From positions 88,753-152,752 of the forward strand of contig NZ_JAKSYO010000088.1 of the NCBI RefSeq assembly GCF_022829635.1: a stretch of 64,000 bases of DNA, in the 5' to 3' direction. This document shows, piece by piece, positions 11,338 through 20,501 of the stretch; the stretch's first letter is position 1, and each line of letters begins with the position of its first letter. The translations under genes were made by a program, and so were the position numbers. This stretch comes from Methylobacterium sp. E-066. Lineage in GTDB: Bacteria; Pseudomonadota; Alphaproteobacteria; Rhizobiales; Beijerinckiaceae. The notes beneath the pieces are model-generated. The model did no database searches, had not been told where the DNA came from, and worked only from the letters and a program-made list of their open reading frames with translations.

Positions 11338-12373
11338 GCACCCGCGACAGGCGGCACCACGCCGCCTTTCCGGCCGGCAGGCCGAAGCGGAGGCGCTCAA
11401 GCCGCTCGGGGAAGCGCCGCACCGCGATGCCCGCCTCCGCCAGCCGCCGGTACAGGCCCGGCCCATCGGAAAAATCGGCGGTGCGGAACAGGCTGGTGCC
11501 GCCGACGAGGGTGCCGCCGCCGCGGGCGATCAGCCGGTCGAGGCGCGCCGCATCCGCCGCCCGCGCCTGGGCGGTCTCGGCCCGCCACGCCGTGTCCGAG
11601 AGGGCGGCCCGGCCGATCGCCAGGGCCGGCCCGGACACCGCCCAGGGGCCGAGGGCCGTACCGATCCGGTCCGCCGTCCCGGGCTCGGCGATCGCGAAGC
11701 CGAGGCGCAGGCCCGCGAGGCCGTAGGTCTTGCCGAAGGAGCGCAGCACCACGAGCCCCGGGGCCGCATCTGGGCGCAGGACGTGCGGGCACAGGCTCGC
11801 CACCGGCTCCAGATCCGCAAAAGCCTCGTCGGCGATCAGCAGGCCGCCGCGGGCGCGCAGGGTTTCCGCCAGGGCGAGCCGCTCAGACAGCGGATGGGTC
11901 CGCCCGTCCGGGTTGTTCGGATCGACCAGCACCACCACGGCCGCATCGCCGATTGCCGCAATCCCGTCGACCTGCGTCACCGCGTGTCCGGCCCGCACCC
12001 AGGCGGCTTCGTGCTCGGCATAGGTCGGGCCGACCACCGCGACCCGGGTCGGGGCCACGAGCCGGGGCAGGGTCTCGATCAGGATCTGGGTGCCGGGGGC
12101 GAGGGCGACATGCGTCGCATCGGGCGCGCCGTAGGCCGAAGCGGCCGCCGCCCGCAGGGCCTCGACCTCGGCGGCGGCGGGCAGCCGCGTCCAGGCGCTG
12201 GCCTCCACCGGCGGCACGGGATAGGGGACCGGATTGATCCCCGTCGAAAGGTCGAGCCAGGGCTCCGGCGCGTCCGGGAAGGCTTGTCGGAGTCCTCCGA
12301 GATCGCCGCCATGGGGGATCGGACCCGGGATCGCCCCCGGCTTCGGAGCGGGATTCCAGAAACGATGCTCCAT
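11330..12373 (-). CDS. cobC: L-threonine-O-3-phosphate decarboxylase CobC (CobD-type)
   Basis: PLP-dependent aminotransferase-fold enzyme that makes (R)-1-amino-2-propanol O-2-phosphate, the linker of the cobalamin nucleotide loop, and which acts with CbiB. It has 347 residues. The conserved opening HGGDLGGLRQAFPDAP and LDLSTGINP is followed by the PLP-Lys motif RSFGKTYGLAGLRLGF. The only plausible start is the ATG at 12373, which lies inside the 5' end of the divergent cbiB. The longer open frame to 13216 is a shadow of cbiB. The gene name follows Pseudomonas/Rhizobium usage. Confidence 0.92.
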   Translation of the reverse strand: MEHRFWNPAPKPGAIPGPIPHGGDLGGLRQAFPDAPEPWLDLSTGINPVPYPVPPVEASAWTRLPAAAEVEALRAAAASAYGAPDATHVALAPGTQILIETLPRLVAPTRVAVVGPTYAEHEAAWVRAGHAVTQVDGIAAIGDAAVVVLVDPNNPDGRTHPLSERLALAETLRARGGLLIADEAFADLEPVASLCPHVLRPDAAPGLVVLRSFGKTYGLAGLRLGFAIAEPGTADRIGTALGPWAVSGPALAIGRAALSDTAWRAETAQARAADAARLDRLIARGGGTLVGGTSLFRTADFSDGPGLYRRLAEAGIAVRRFPERLERLRFGLPAGKAAWCRLSRVLK

Positions 12374-13348
12374 CCGCCCGACACGCTCGCCATCCTCGCC
12401 CTCGCCCTCGGGATCGAGGCGGCGTCCGGCTACCCGGACGCGCTCTACAGGGCCATCGGCCACCCTGTCACCTGGATCGGCCGGCTGATTTCCTGGCTGG
12501 AGCGCGGCCTGAATCGCGGTTCCGAGCGCCGCCGCCGGGTCGCCGGCTGCGGCGCGCTGGTGCTTCTTCTGGCGGTCACGGGGCTGCCGGCCTGGGCGCT
12601 CACCGGGCTCAGCCTCTGTGCCGGCCCCCTCCCCGCCCTGCTGCTCCTCGGCCTGCTCTGCGCGAGCCTGCCGGCGCAGCGCAGCCTGAACGACCACGTC
12701 GCGGCCGTGGAGACCGCCCTGCGCGACGGCGGCCTGGAGGCCGGCCGCCGCGCCGTGTCGATGATCGTCGGGCGCGACCCGGACCAGCTCGACGGGCCGG
12801 CGGTCTGCCGCGCCGCGATCGAGAGCCTGGCGGAGAATTTTTCCGATGGGATCGTGGCGCCGGCCTTCTGGATCGGCTGTCTCGGCCTGCCCGGCGGCGT
12901 GCTCTACAAGGCGATCAACACCGCCGACAGCATGATCGGCCACCGCACCCCGCGCTACGCCGCCTTCGGCTGGGCCGCGGCCCGGCTCGACGACGGGGTG
13001 AACCTGCCGGCCTCGCGGCTCGCCGGCCTGCTGATCGTCGGGGCGGCGCTCTTGCGCGGCGCCGATGCGCGCGGCGCGCTCCGGGCGATGGCCCGCGACG
13101 CCGGCCGCCACCGCTCGCCCAATGCCGGCTGGCCCGAGGCCGCCATGGCCGGGGCGCTCGGTCTGCGGCTCGCCGGCCCGCGGGTCTATGACGGCACCCT
13201 CGTCCCCGACGCCCATATGGGCGACGGCCGGGCCGAGGCCACGGCCGACGACATCGCCCGCGCGCTGACCCTCTACCGCACAGCCTGCCTGCTCCAGGGC
13301 GGCCTCGTCCTGGCCCTCCTCGCCCTCTGGCTCGTCGCGATGGGCTGA
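12365..13348 (+). CDS. cbiB: Adenosylcobinamide-phosphate synthase CbiB
   Basis: Integral membrane enzyme (called CobD in aerobic-pathway nomenclature) that attaches the aminopropanol linker to adenosylcobyric acid. It has 327 residues with several membrane segments. Family motifs include HPVTWIGRLISWLER near residue 37, the ENFSDGIVAPAFW segment, YKAINTADSMIGHRTPRYA and a C-terminal GRAEATADDIARAL. The ATG at 12365 matches the normal family start. Its first nine bases overlap the start of cobC on the other strand, an unusual head-to-head overlap. Confidence 0.94.
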   Translation: MLHPPDTLAILALALGIEAASGYPDALYRAIGHPVTWIGRLISWLERGLNRGSERRRRVAGCGALVLLLAVTGLPAWALTGLSLCAGPLPALLLLGLLCASLPAQRSLNDHVAAVETALRDGGLEAGRRAVSMIVGRDPDQLDGPAVCRAAIESLAENFSDGIVAPAFWIGCLGLPGGVLYKAINTADSMIGHRTPRYAAFGWAAARLDDGVNLPASRLAGLLIVGAALLRGADARGALRAMARDAGRHRSPNAGWPEAAMAGALGLRLAGPRVYDGTLVPDAHMGDGRAEATADDIARALTLYRTACLLQGGLVLALLALWLVAMG

Positions 13349-13462
13349 CCCGACGGCACGGCCTGCGCCAGGGCTCTGGTTTGCATCCTCGTTTTCCGAA
13401 AGCCGGCACCCACTTTTCGGGATGATGCGCTACGCTGGGTTGGGCGGGACAGGGAGAAGCCG

Positions 13463-14377
13463 ATGCGCGCGGTGTTCGTCGATGCCAGCGAGACCCTGGC
13501 GGCGGTGGCGCGCCGCCTGTTGCGGCCGGACGATCCGCCCGTCGCGATCAATCGCCAGCCCGACATCACCCCGGAGGACCTGCCCGGCCTGCTCGCCGGG
13601 GCGGAGATCGCGGTGATCGACCACACCGCCCTCCCCCTCGACGTGGCCCGAGCCTGCCCGAGCCTGCGCCACGCGGTTTTCCTCGGCACCGGCGCCCGCA
13701 GCTACATGGACCCGGAGGCGCTCCAGGCCAAACTCGGCATCACGGTCCATACGATCAAGGGCTACGGCGACACTGCGGTGGCGGAATGCGCCTTCGCGCT
13801 ACTATGGGCCGCCGCCCGGGGCCTGCCCGAGATGGACCGGGCGATGCGGGCGGGGCGGTGGCTGCGCACCGAGGGGATCCAGCTCACCGGCAAGACCGTC
13901 GGGCTCGTCGGCTTCGGCGGGATCGCGGCCGAGATGGCGCGGCTCTGCCGGGGCGCCGGCCTGCGGGTGCTGGCCTGGAACCGGACCCCGAAAACGCATC
14001 CGGAGGTCGAATTCGTTCCCCTGGAGCAACTGCTGGCCGAGAGCGACGTGGTCTCGCTCCACCTGCTCCTGACCGAAGAGACGCGCGGCTTCCTGTCGGC
14101 CGCGCGCATCGCCGCCCTCAAGCCCGGAGCGATCCTGATCAACACCGCCCGGGGGGCACTGGTCGACGAGCCCGCCCTGGTCGAAGCCCTGCGCGACGGG
14201 CGGATCGCCCGGGCCGGGCTCGACGTGTTCACGGTCGAGCCGTTGCCCGCCGACCATCCGCTCGCGTCCCTGCCGAACGTCACCCTGTCGGCGCATTCGG
14301 CCTTCCGCACCCCGGAGGCCAGCGACAACCTGATCGGCGCCGCCCTCGACCATTGCCGGCGGATCGCCGCCGGCTGA
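13463..14377 (+). CDS. D-isomer specific 2-hydroxyacid dehydrogenase
   Basis: A 304-residue NAD(P)-dependent oxidoreductase. The Rossmann motif VGLVGFGGIAAEMA lies at about 147-159, catalytic Arg230 in NTARGALVDE, Glu259 in FTVEPLPADHPL and His278 in LSAHSAF. The set is complete, so the enzyme should be active. The substrate is unknown (glycerate, phosphoglycerate-like or another 2-hydroxyacid). It follows cbiB by 114 bases on the same strand but has no obvious link to cobalamin. Confidence 0.9.
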   Translation: MRAVFVDASETLAAVARRLLRPDDPPVAINRQPDITPEDLPGLLAGAEIAVIDHTALPLDVARACPSLRHAVFLGTGARSYMDPEALQAKLGITVHTIKGYGDTAVAECAFALLWAAARGLPEMDRAMRAGRWLRTEGIQLTGKTVGLVGFGGIAAEMARLCRGAGLRVLAWNRTPKTHPEVEFVPLEQLLAESDVVSLHLLLTEETRGFLSAARIAALKPGAILINTARGALVDEPALVEALRDGRIARAGLDVFTVEPLPADHPLASLPNVTLSAHSAFRTPEASDNLIGAALDHCRRIAAG

Positions 14378-14381
14378 GGGA

Positions 14382-14558
14382 TCAGTGTTCCGTACCCGGC
14401 ATGTTCGCCCGCGGCGCGCCGCCGTGGTCGCGGATCACGCTGGACCGTTCCGGGGAGCCCTTGGCGTCGGCGACCTGTTTCCGGGCCGCGGCGGCCAGGA
14501 ACCAGACGCCGCCCAGAGTCCCCAGGGCGAGGATCAGAAGCGGAATTCCTTCGCTCAT
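14382..14558 (-). CDS. 58-residue single-pass membrane protein
   Basis: A short frame beginning MSEGIPLLILALGTLGG, with one membrane segment (residues ~4-22) and a charged tail (ARKQVADAKGSPERSSVIRDHGG). A strong Shine-Dalgarno, GAGGAGGG, lies about 7 bases before the ATG. Composition and ribosome site make it convincing despite its size. Function is unknown. It converges with the dehydrogenase, its stop 4 bases after that gene's end. Confidence 0.75.
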   Translation of the reverse strand: MSEGIPLLILALGTLGGVWFLAAAARKQVADAKGSPERSSVIRDHGGAPRANMPGTEH

Positions 14559-14659
14559 CGCGGTGCCCTCCTCGATGATGTCCCGCGGGGCTGCGGGATT
14601 GCATCATCATGCCCGATAGACGGGCATCAGGAAGAATAACGCACGATGTCGTGCGATGT

Positions 14660-16009
14660 TCAGGCCGTCCGAGCCCGCGTCGGCGCCGCCTCGCGCCGGG
14701 CCGCGTCCCGCCGCAGGGCGGAGAGCACGATGAACATCAGGCCGGCGCCGATCGCCAGGCAGGCGGACAGGAACAGCATCGGCACGAGGTCGCTCTTGGT
14801 CTGGTCGCGGATGAACGGGACCATGTTCTGCGCGACGAACCCGCCGAGATTGCCCACCGAGTTGATCGCCGCGATTCCGGCCGCCGCCGTCGCCCCGCGC
14901 AGGAAGGTCGCGGGCATCGACCAGAACACCGGCTGGGCGGAAAAGGTCCCGGCCGCCGCCACGCACAGGCAGGCGAACTTCACCGCGTTGCCCGGCAGGA
15001 TCACGCTGAGCGCCAGCCCGGCCGCTCCGACGAGTGCCGGCCCGACCACGTGCCAGGTCAGGGCGTTGCCCTGGGCGCCGGTGCGGGCGGCGTGGCGGGG
15101 GACCCACCACAGGGCGACCGCGGTGGCGACCCACGGGATGATGTTGAGGAAACCGTTGGTCAGGTTCGAGACCCCGAACCCCTTGACCACCGTGGGCAGC
15201 CAGTAGCCGAGGCCGTAGGCGGCCAGCGGCAGCGAGACGTAGACCCCGGCCAGCATCAGCACGCGCTTGTCGACGAGCGCCGCGAACGGATTGCCGTGAT
15301 CGACGAGGCCGCCGCCCTCGCGCTCGGCCCGGAGCGTGCGGGCGAGCCAGTCGCGCTGGTCCTGGGACAGCCAGGGCGCCGTCTCGGGACCGTTCGGCAG
15401 GATCAGCAGCACGATGGCGGTCATCACGATCGCCGGCGCCCCCGTGGCCAGGAACACCCATTGCCAGCCGGCCAGCCCCCAGACCCCGTCGAGGCCGAGC
15501 AGCGCCCCGCCGATCGCCGCGCCGACCGCGTTGGCCACCGCGCTGGCGATCATGAACCAGCCGATCATCCGGGCCCGGTGCGCCTGCGGGAACCAGAGCG
15601 TGAGGGCGAACAGCACACCGGGGAAGAAGCCGGCCTCCGCGGCACCGAGCAGGAAGCGCAGCACGTAGAACATCGTGGCGTTCTGGGTGAAGCCCAGCAG
15701 GAGCGTGACGATGCCCCAGGTGAACATGATCCGGGCGAACCAGATCCGGGCGCCGACCCGCTCCAGGAACACGTTGGCGGGCACCTCGAACAAGAAGTAG
15801 CCGAGGAAGAACAGCGACGCGCCGAGCCCGTAGGCGGTCTCGCTGAGTCCGAGGCTGCCGACCATGTCCAGCTTGGCGTAGGAGACGTTCTGCCGGTCGA
15901 TATAGGCGATCAGGTAGAGCAGGCCGAGCAGCGGCATCAGCCGCAAAGTCACGGTGCGGACGGTGCTCTCGGCGAACTCCTCGCCGACCGGGGGCTGCGT
16001 GGGGGGCAT
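14660..16009 (-). CDS. MFS permease, anion:cation symporter (ACS/TtuB-like) family
   Basis: A 449-residue, 12-segment transporter. The N-terminal LLYLIAYIDRQNVSYAKLDM and LGYFLFEVPANVFLERVGAR are ACS-family hallmarks (phthalate, tartrate and glucarate type carriers), and the loop QAHRARMIGWFMIASAVAN also fits. The start MPPTQPP at 16009 has AGGAAC upstream. The longer frame to 16057 adds a non-conserved leader. Substrate is probably a carboxylate anion, unassigned. Confidence 0.9.
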   Translation of the reverse strand: MPPTQPPVGEEFAESTVRTVTLRLMPLLGLLYLIAYIDRQNVSYAKLDMVGSLGLSETAYGLGASLFFLGYFLFEVPANVFLERVGARIWFARIMFTWGIVTLLLGFTQNATMFYVLRFLLGAAEAGFFPGVLFALTLWFPQAHRARMIGWFMIASAVANAVGAAIGGALLGLDGVWGLAGWQWVFLATGAPAIVMTAIVLLILPNGPETAPWLSQDQRDWLARTLRAEREGGGLVDHGNPFAALVDKRVLMLAGVYVSLPLAAYGLGYWLPTVVKGFGVSNLTNGFLNIIPWVATAVALWWVPRHAARTGAQGNALTWHVVGPALVGAAGLALSVILPGNAVKFACLCVAAAGTFSAQPVFWSMPATFLRGATAAAGIAAINSVGNLGGFVAQNMVPFIRDQTKSDLVPMLFLSACLAIGAGLMFIVLSALRRDAARREAAPTRARTA

Positions 16010-16089
16010 ATGGCGTTCCTCTGGACCCGTGCGGCCCCTCGTGGCGAGGGCCGGCAATTACACAGAGTAATCCGTGGCGTGGCCTTCGC

Positions 16090-17532
16090 CTACCGGGCAA
16101 GCGCCAGGAGCCGGTCGCAGTCGACATGGGCCGCGATGTGTCGCGCGAGGCCGTCGAGGGCCGCCTCGACCCCGGCCTCGTAGCCCGCCCCCTCCGAGAC
16201 CGTACCGAGGCGGGCGAGCCAGGCGGCGCGCTGGGCATCATGCGCGAACAGGCCGTGCACGTAGGTCCCGGCCACCAAGCCATCCGCCGAGACCGCCCCG
16301 TCGGCGCGTCCGTCGGCGAGCCGCAGCAGCGGCCGGGCCGCGTCGGGGCCCCGGGTCGTGCCGATATGCATCTCGTAGCCCGAGAACGGCACCGCATCGG
16401 GCAAGCTGGTGCCGGTCACCGCAGCCAGCCGCTTGTCCGGGCTCATCACGGTCTCGACATCCAGGAGCCCGAGGCCCGGCACCGTGCGGGGCGCCCCCTC
16501 GATCCCGTGCGGATCGGCGAGGCTGCGCCCCAGCATCTGGTAGCCGCCGCACAGGCCGAGCACCCGCCCACCCCGCCGGACATGAGCGTGCAGGTCGACA
16601 TCCCAGCCCTCGGCGCGGAAGAAATCCAGGTCGTCGATCGTGGTCTTGGACCCCGGCAGCAGCACCAGGGCGGCCTCCGCGGGGATCGGCGTTCCGGGGC
16701 GCACCAGCACCACCGACACCCCAGGCTCGGCCCGGAGCGGGTCGAGATCGTCGAAATTGGCGATGCGCGGCAGCACCGGCACCGCGACCGTGACGGTCCC
16801 GGCCGGGCGCGGCCCGGAGCCCGCCAGCCCGAGCACGTCCTCGGCCGGCAGGCGCACGGCCTCGGGGAAATGCGGCACGAGGCCGAGCGGCGCCCAGCCG
16901 GTCCGCTCGGCGATCAGCCGCATGCCGTCGGCGAACAGGCTCGGGTCGCCCCGGAAGCGGTTGACGATGAAGCCGGCGATCATCGCGGCGTCGGCGGCCT
17001 CGATCACGGCCTTGGTGCCGACCAAGCTCGCGATCACGCCGCCGCGGTCGATATCGCCGACCAGCACCACCGGCGTATCGGTGGCCCGGGCAAAGCCCAT
17101 ATTGGCGATGTCGCCGGCCCGGAGATTCACCTCGGAGGCCGAGCCGGCGCCTTCGACCAGGACCAGATCGGCCTCCGCGGCCAGTCGCGAAAAACTCTCC
17201 AGGACGGCGGGCATCAGCCGGGGCTTCCAGGCCTGGTAGTCGCGCGCCTTCACGGTGGCGACCATCCGGCCCTGCACCACCACCTGGGAGCCGATTTCGC
17301 TCTGGGGCTTGAGCAGAACCGGGTTCATGTGCACGGAGGGCGGCACCCGGGCGGCCCGGGCCTGGAGCGCCTGGGCGCGGCCGATCTCGCCGCCATCCGG
17401 GGTGACGGCGGCGTTGTTCGACATGTTCTGCGGCTTGAACGGGCGCACCGCCAAGCCCCGGTCGGTGAAGGCGCGCGCCAGCCCCGCCACGAGCAGCGAC
17501 TTGCCGACATCGGAGCCGGTGCCCTGGATCAT
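16090..17532 (-). CDS. cobQ: Cobyric acid synthase CobQ
   Basis: Amidates adenosylcobyrinic acid a,c-diamide at four side chains using glutamine and ATP. It has about 480 residues. The N-terminal dethiobiotin-synthetase-like domain begins with the P-loop [12 protein letters not shown], followed by [11 protein letters not shown]. The C-terminal class I amidotransferase domain has its Cys nucleophile in [10 protein letters not shown] and the His in YVHGLF. The exact start is uncertain: the ATG at 17532 begins right at the P-loop, but the frame reads through ~10 codons upstream (KPARKKAL) with only CTG codons available. It is immediately downstream of cobO. Confidence 0.94.
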   Translation of the reverse strand: MIQGTGSDVGKSLLVAGLARAFTDRGLAVRPFKPQNMSNNAAVTPDGGEIGRAQALQARAARVPPSVHMNPVLLKPQSEIGSQVVVQGRMVATVKARDYQAWKPRLMPAVLESFSRLAAEADLVLVEGAGSASEVNLRAGDIANMGFARATDTPVVLVGDIDRGGVIASLVGTKAVIEAADAAMIAGFIVNRFRGDPSLFADGMRLIAERTGWAPLGLVPHFPEAVRLPAEDVLGLAGSGPRPAGTVTVAVPVLPRIANFDDLDPLRAEPGVSVVLVRPGTPIPAEAALVLLPGSKTTIDDLDFFRAEGWDVDLHAHVRRGGRVLGLCGGYQMLGRSLADPHGIEGAPRTVPGLGLLDVETVMSPDKRLAAVTGTSLPDAVPFSGYEMHIGTTRGPDAARPLLRLADGRADGAVSADGLVAGTYVHGLFAHDAQRAAWLARLGTVSEGAGYEAGVEAALDGLARHIAAHVDCDRLLALAR

Positions 17533-17555
17533 CAGGGCCTTCTTGCGCGCGGGCT

Positions 17556-18158
17556 TCAGAACTCGATCCCCTCCTGGGCCTTCACGCCGGCGGAAAAGTG
17601 ATGCTTCACGCTGCCCATCTCGGTGACGAGGTCGGCGGCCTCGATCAGGGCCGGCTTGGCGTTGCGGCCGGTGACGACCACGTGCAGGTCCGGCCGGCGG
17701 GCTCGCAGGGCGGCGACCACGGCGTCGAGGTCGAGATAATCGTAGCGGAGCGCGATGTTGAGCTCGTCGAGGACGAGCAGGCGGATCGTCGGATCGGCCA
17801 TCAGGTCCTCGGCCACGGCCCAGGCGTGGCGGCAGGCGGCGATGTCCCGGGCCTTGTCCTGGGTCTCCCAGGTGAACCCCTCCCCGAGCGTGTGCCAGGC
17901 GACCCGGTCGCCGAACACCCCGACCGCGTGGCGCTCGCCGGTATCCCAGCCGCCCTTGATGAACTGGACCATGCCCACCCGCCAGCCGCGGCCGAGCGCG
18001 CGGAGCATCAGCCCCAGCGCCGCCGTGCTCTTGCCCTTGCCGGGGCCGGTATGGACCAGGAGCAGGCCCTTCTCGAGGGTCTTCTCCGCCACCTCGGCGT
18101 CCTGCACGGCCTTGCGTTTCTCCATCTTCTCGCGGTGGCGGGTCGCATCGTCGCTCAT
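17556..18158 (-). CDS. cobO: Corrinoid adenosyltransferase CobO
   Basis: ATP:cob(I)alamin/cob(I)yrinic acid diamide adenosyltransferase of the CobA/CobO type, 200 residues. P-loop is [14 protein letters not shown] at about residues 36-49. The segments [14 protein letters not shown] and [16 protein letters not shown], and the C-terminal [27 protein letters not shown] end (trimmed here), are characteristic. The start overlaps the cobP stop as ATGA, and cobQ begins 23 bases further on, so cobP-cobO-cobQ form one operon. Confidence 0.95.
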   Translation of the reverse strand: MSDDATRHREKMEKRKAVQDAEVAEKTLEKGLLLVHTGPGKGKSTAALGLMLRALGRGWRVGMVQFIKGGWDTGERHAVGVFGDRVAWHTLGEGFTWETQDKARDIAACRHAWAVAEDLMADPTIRLLVLDELNIALRYDYLDLDAVVAALRARRPDLHVVVTGRNAKPALIEAADLVTEMGSVKHHFSAGVKAQEGIEF

Positions 18159-18682
18159 GCGGGCACTCCTGGTTTGACGATGAGCGGCAGCCCGGCCACG
18201 GTGAGCACGACCCGGTCGGCCCGGGCGGCGAGCCGCTGGTGCAGGCGCCCGGCCTCGTCGCGGAAGCGGCGGGCGAGCGCGTTGTCGGGGACGATCCCGA
18301 GCCCGACCTCGTTGCCGACCAGCACCAGCGGCCCCGGCGCCCGCGCGCAGGCGGCAAGAAGCCGCGCCACCGCGTCCTCCAAGTCGGCCTCCGCCAGGAT
18401 CAGGTTGGTGAGCCAGAGGGTGAGGCAATCGACCAGGACGGGCCCCTCCGCCGCCGCCACCGCCTCCGGCAGGGCGAGCGGCACGTCGCGGGTACGCCAC
18501 GGCTCGGCGCGCCGGGCGCGGTGCTGGCCGATGCGCGCGACCATCTCGTCATCGAAGGCCTGCGCGGTGGCGAGATAGAGCCACGGGCCGGGGCAGGCTT
18601 CGATCAGCCCCTCCGCGTAGACGCTCTTGCCGGAACGCGCCCCGCCGAGGACGAGGGTCATGCGGGGCGGGATCTGCACCAT
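18155..18682 (-). CDS. cobP: Bifunctional adenosylcobinamide kinase/GTP transferase CobP (CobU)
   Basis: Activates adenosylcobinamide (phosphate) to the GDP derivative in nucleotide-loop assembly. It has 175 residues. P-loop GGARSGKS lies near the N-terminus, the [11 protein letters not shown] motif in the middle, and [20 protein letters not shown] towards the C-terminal half. The ATG at 18682 is preferred because GGAGG sits directly upstream; ATGs at 18700 and 18661 are alternatives. It is first in the cobP-cobO-cobQ operon. No cobalamin riboswitch was found in the 106 bases before tRNA-Glu. Confidence 0.94.
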   Translation of the reverse strand: MVQIPPRMTLVLGGARSGKSVYAEGLIEACPGPWLYLATAQAFDDEMVARIGQHRARRAEPWRTRDVPLALPEAVAAAEGPVLVDCLTLWLTNLILAEADLEDAVARLLAACARAPGPLVLVGNEVGLGIVPDNALARRFRDEAGRLHQRLAARADRVVLTVAGLPLIVKPGVPA

Positions 18683-18788
18683 GCCCCTCCATCGCCCCAA
18701 CCCGTCCCGCGGTCAAACCTGAGCCCCCGTGCGGATCGACGGTTGCCGGACGCGCCGCCGCCGACTATAGAACCCCGGCCTAGCCAAA

Positions 18789-18864
18789 GCGCCCTTCGTC
18801 TAGCGGTCCAGGACGTCGCCCTTTCACGGCGAAAACACGGGTTCGATTCCCGTAGGGCGCGCCA
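18789..18864 (+). tRNA. tRNA-Glu (UUC)
   Basis: The cloverleaf can be drawn by hand. Acceptor GCGCCCT pairs with AGGGCGC and is followed by GCCA. The anticodon stem TCGCC/GGCGA frames the loop CTTTCAC with anticodon TTC. The T-arm is CGGGTTCGATTCCCG. CCA is encoded. The 3' end borders an island-like region, and tRNA-Glu genes are common integration sites. Confidence 0.95.
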
Positions 18865-18893
18865 GTAAAATCAAGCGGTTGGCTGGATTTTAC
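18865..18893. repeat. Inverted repeat just after tRNA-Glu
   Basis: GTAAAATC (18865-18872) and GATTTTAC (18886-18893) form an 8-base stem directly behind the tRNA CCA end. It may act in tRNA transcript ending or processing, or mark the island junction. No T-tract follows. Confidence 0.45.
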
Positions 18894-19003
18894 GAGCTGG
18901 CTCACACAAACGTCTCACATAGTCATTGTTGAGTGCTGCCGTACGGAATCGTGAGCTCCGAGCAGTCAGTGAGGCATCTTGACCGTGATGCTGCTGCTCA
19001 AAC

Positions 19004-19333
19004 ATGGCGGATGCTGACCCACAGCTGACGTCCGGAACGTCTGCTCGTGGGCAGTCTGGTGAACTCCTCCGCGACGCCCTGCGCCAGTACGAGCGGGTCG
19101 ACGGGGCCGTCAGAGAACCGCTCTCGACGGCTTCGCGCGTCACCAGCGACCCAGAGGGTGAGCCGATCGAGATCGACTCGCACGACGCGCACCACTTGGA
19201 GGGGATCTTCGGCGGTGGGCTGGACTGGTACTTCGCCGTCCTGGCCAACACCGAGATCGAGACCGAGAAGAAGGCGCTGAAGGCGGAGCTCGAGCGGCTG
19301 ACGACAACGCTCCTTTGTGCTGGCGGAACGTAG
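19004..19333 (+). CDS. Hypothetical protein, doubtful
   Basis: A 109-residue frame with an acidic, helix-prone composition: DALRQYERVDGAVREPL, then IDSHDAHHLEGIFGGGLDW and EIETEKKALKAELERL. This looks more protein-like than the overlapping minus-strand frames. No Shine-Dalgarno is obvious and the 3' end runs into the region antisense to the 19479 fragment. Function is unknown; it may be a remnant. Confidence 0.35.
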   Translation: MADADPQLTSGTSARGQSGELLRDALRQYERVDGAVREPLSTASRVTSDPEGEPIEIDSHDAHHLEGIFGGGLDWYFAVLANTEIETEKKALKAELERLTTTLLCAGGT

Positions 19334-19479
19334 TGGATCTCTTCCTCCTGGATGCGCTCGACGAGCTCTTTCCTCGGGCTGAAGGTTAGCGTCCAACGCC
19401 GCTTCTTCTCGTTGAAGCGCCAGCGGCCTTTCTCGGGGAAGGCCGCCGGCCGGCTCACTCGATAATTGCTCAACGCCAT
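19320..19479 (-). pseudogene. N-terminal fragment of an unknown small protein
   Basis: From the ATG at 19479 about 53 codons look genuinely coding: MALSNYRVSRPAAFPEKG, then RWRFNEKKRRWTLTFSPRK and a Glu-rich helix ending HYVPP. After that the frame turns into Ser/Arg-rich noise and stops at 18871. This suggests a small gene that has lost its 3' part at the island edge, or a short gene with an extended frame. Confidence 0.35.
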
Positions 19480-19575
19480 CGGTCGCCCTTATCTTCCGCC
19501 TCCATTGGCCGGCGAAGCCACGGTCGCGACCCCACGAGACACGATCTCTGCCGAGCCTCGGCTGACCCGCCGAGC

Positions 19576-20501
19576 TCAGATCAGCTTGACCTCAGACGCG
19601 GCGACATCTTCGGGCGCGAGGATCTTGGCCGGAACGAACGGACCGTCGGCAGACACAACCGACGCGGGGTCGCGATCGTTGAACAGGTCTCGGTACTGTT
19701 CATCGCTGACGACGGCGTCACCGTAGACGTCTGGCGGCCAGTCGACGAACTGCCAAGCGCCCGCCTCCGTCATCCGCACCGAATGCAAGGGGCCGACATA
19801 AACGGCGCTCTTGGCGATGAACTTTCGGACGAACGGGTCCATCTCGAACGCATGCCTGATGAAGCACGCTCCGAGCGTACCCGGAATGTACCAGCGCTCC
19901 GACCGAACGCTCCGAACTGCTTCTCGACGATGTCTCGCAGACAGGTGATCGCCGCCAGCGCGTCGTCGCGGGCGCTCACATAAGTCGCCGGGTTGAAGTG
20001 AACGGCCCGGTTCCTCAGGCGCGACAAGGTCCTGAAAAGATCGACGACCTCCTGATCCAGGACCTGCCACGCCTCGAGTGTCGCGATCATGAGCCGCCAA
20101 TTCGAGAAGGCTCTGTCCGCGGCGACGGCCGCGTGCTCGGGCGTGTCGGCGTAGTCGTCCCGCAGATCGAGGACGAGGTGGTTGAGCGTGCGCTCCCCCA
20201 GCGCACAGGCCGATAGCAAGGCCGGATAGTAGGCGCCCTGGACGAAGGCGTCCCGCGTCTGCGTGAAGAAGCGGTTGTGGTAGCTCAGGACAGAGAACGG
20301 CTTGACCCCGATCGCGACGAAGTCCGCTCGTTTGCGCTCGGCGCCCCACTCGCCGTACTCGGCCACGAGCTCCGCCTGGCGCCGCGCCATGTTGTCGATG
20401 TGCAGCGCGCGAACCTGCTCGTCCCAGGTCTACGGGATCGGCTGGTCCATATCCGCAGCGCGGCTGTCGAAGTCGCCCGGGAGCGTGCGGAAGCGCCGCA
20501 T
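19576..20501 (-). pseudogene. Third gene of the AAA+/subtilase operon, HEPN-like, broken
   Basis: The ATG at 20501 overlaps the subtilase stop (TGATG). The reading runs MRRFRTLPGDFDSRAADMDQ, PIP, then TAG at 20430-20432, and continues in the same frame as TWDEQVRALHIDNMARRQ and onward to about 19900. There it ends its sensible coding at QFGAFGRS, while the neighbouring frame resumes with ERWYIPGTLGACFIRHAF and runs to 19576. So one nonsense codon and one frameshift break a gene of about 300 codons. Around 19998-20015 the helical region holds LSRLRNRAVHFNP, matching the HEPN ribonuclease signature (Arg, polar residue, three more residues, His). Translation could restart at the ATG at 20390. 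HEPN assignment is an inference from this motif and the helical context. Confidence 0.7.

Noticed and set aside
9502..11466. A 654-codon minus-strand frame
   Set aside because: It is antisense to the MFS gene and lacks membrane segments or any motif.
19576..20349. A 257-codon minus-strand frame taken as one intact gene
   Set aside because: Only its last ~110 codons look coding. The rest is the wrong frame of the HEPN-like gene, so a frameshifted gene explains it better.
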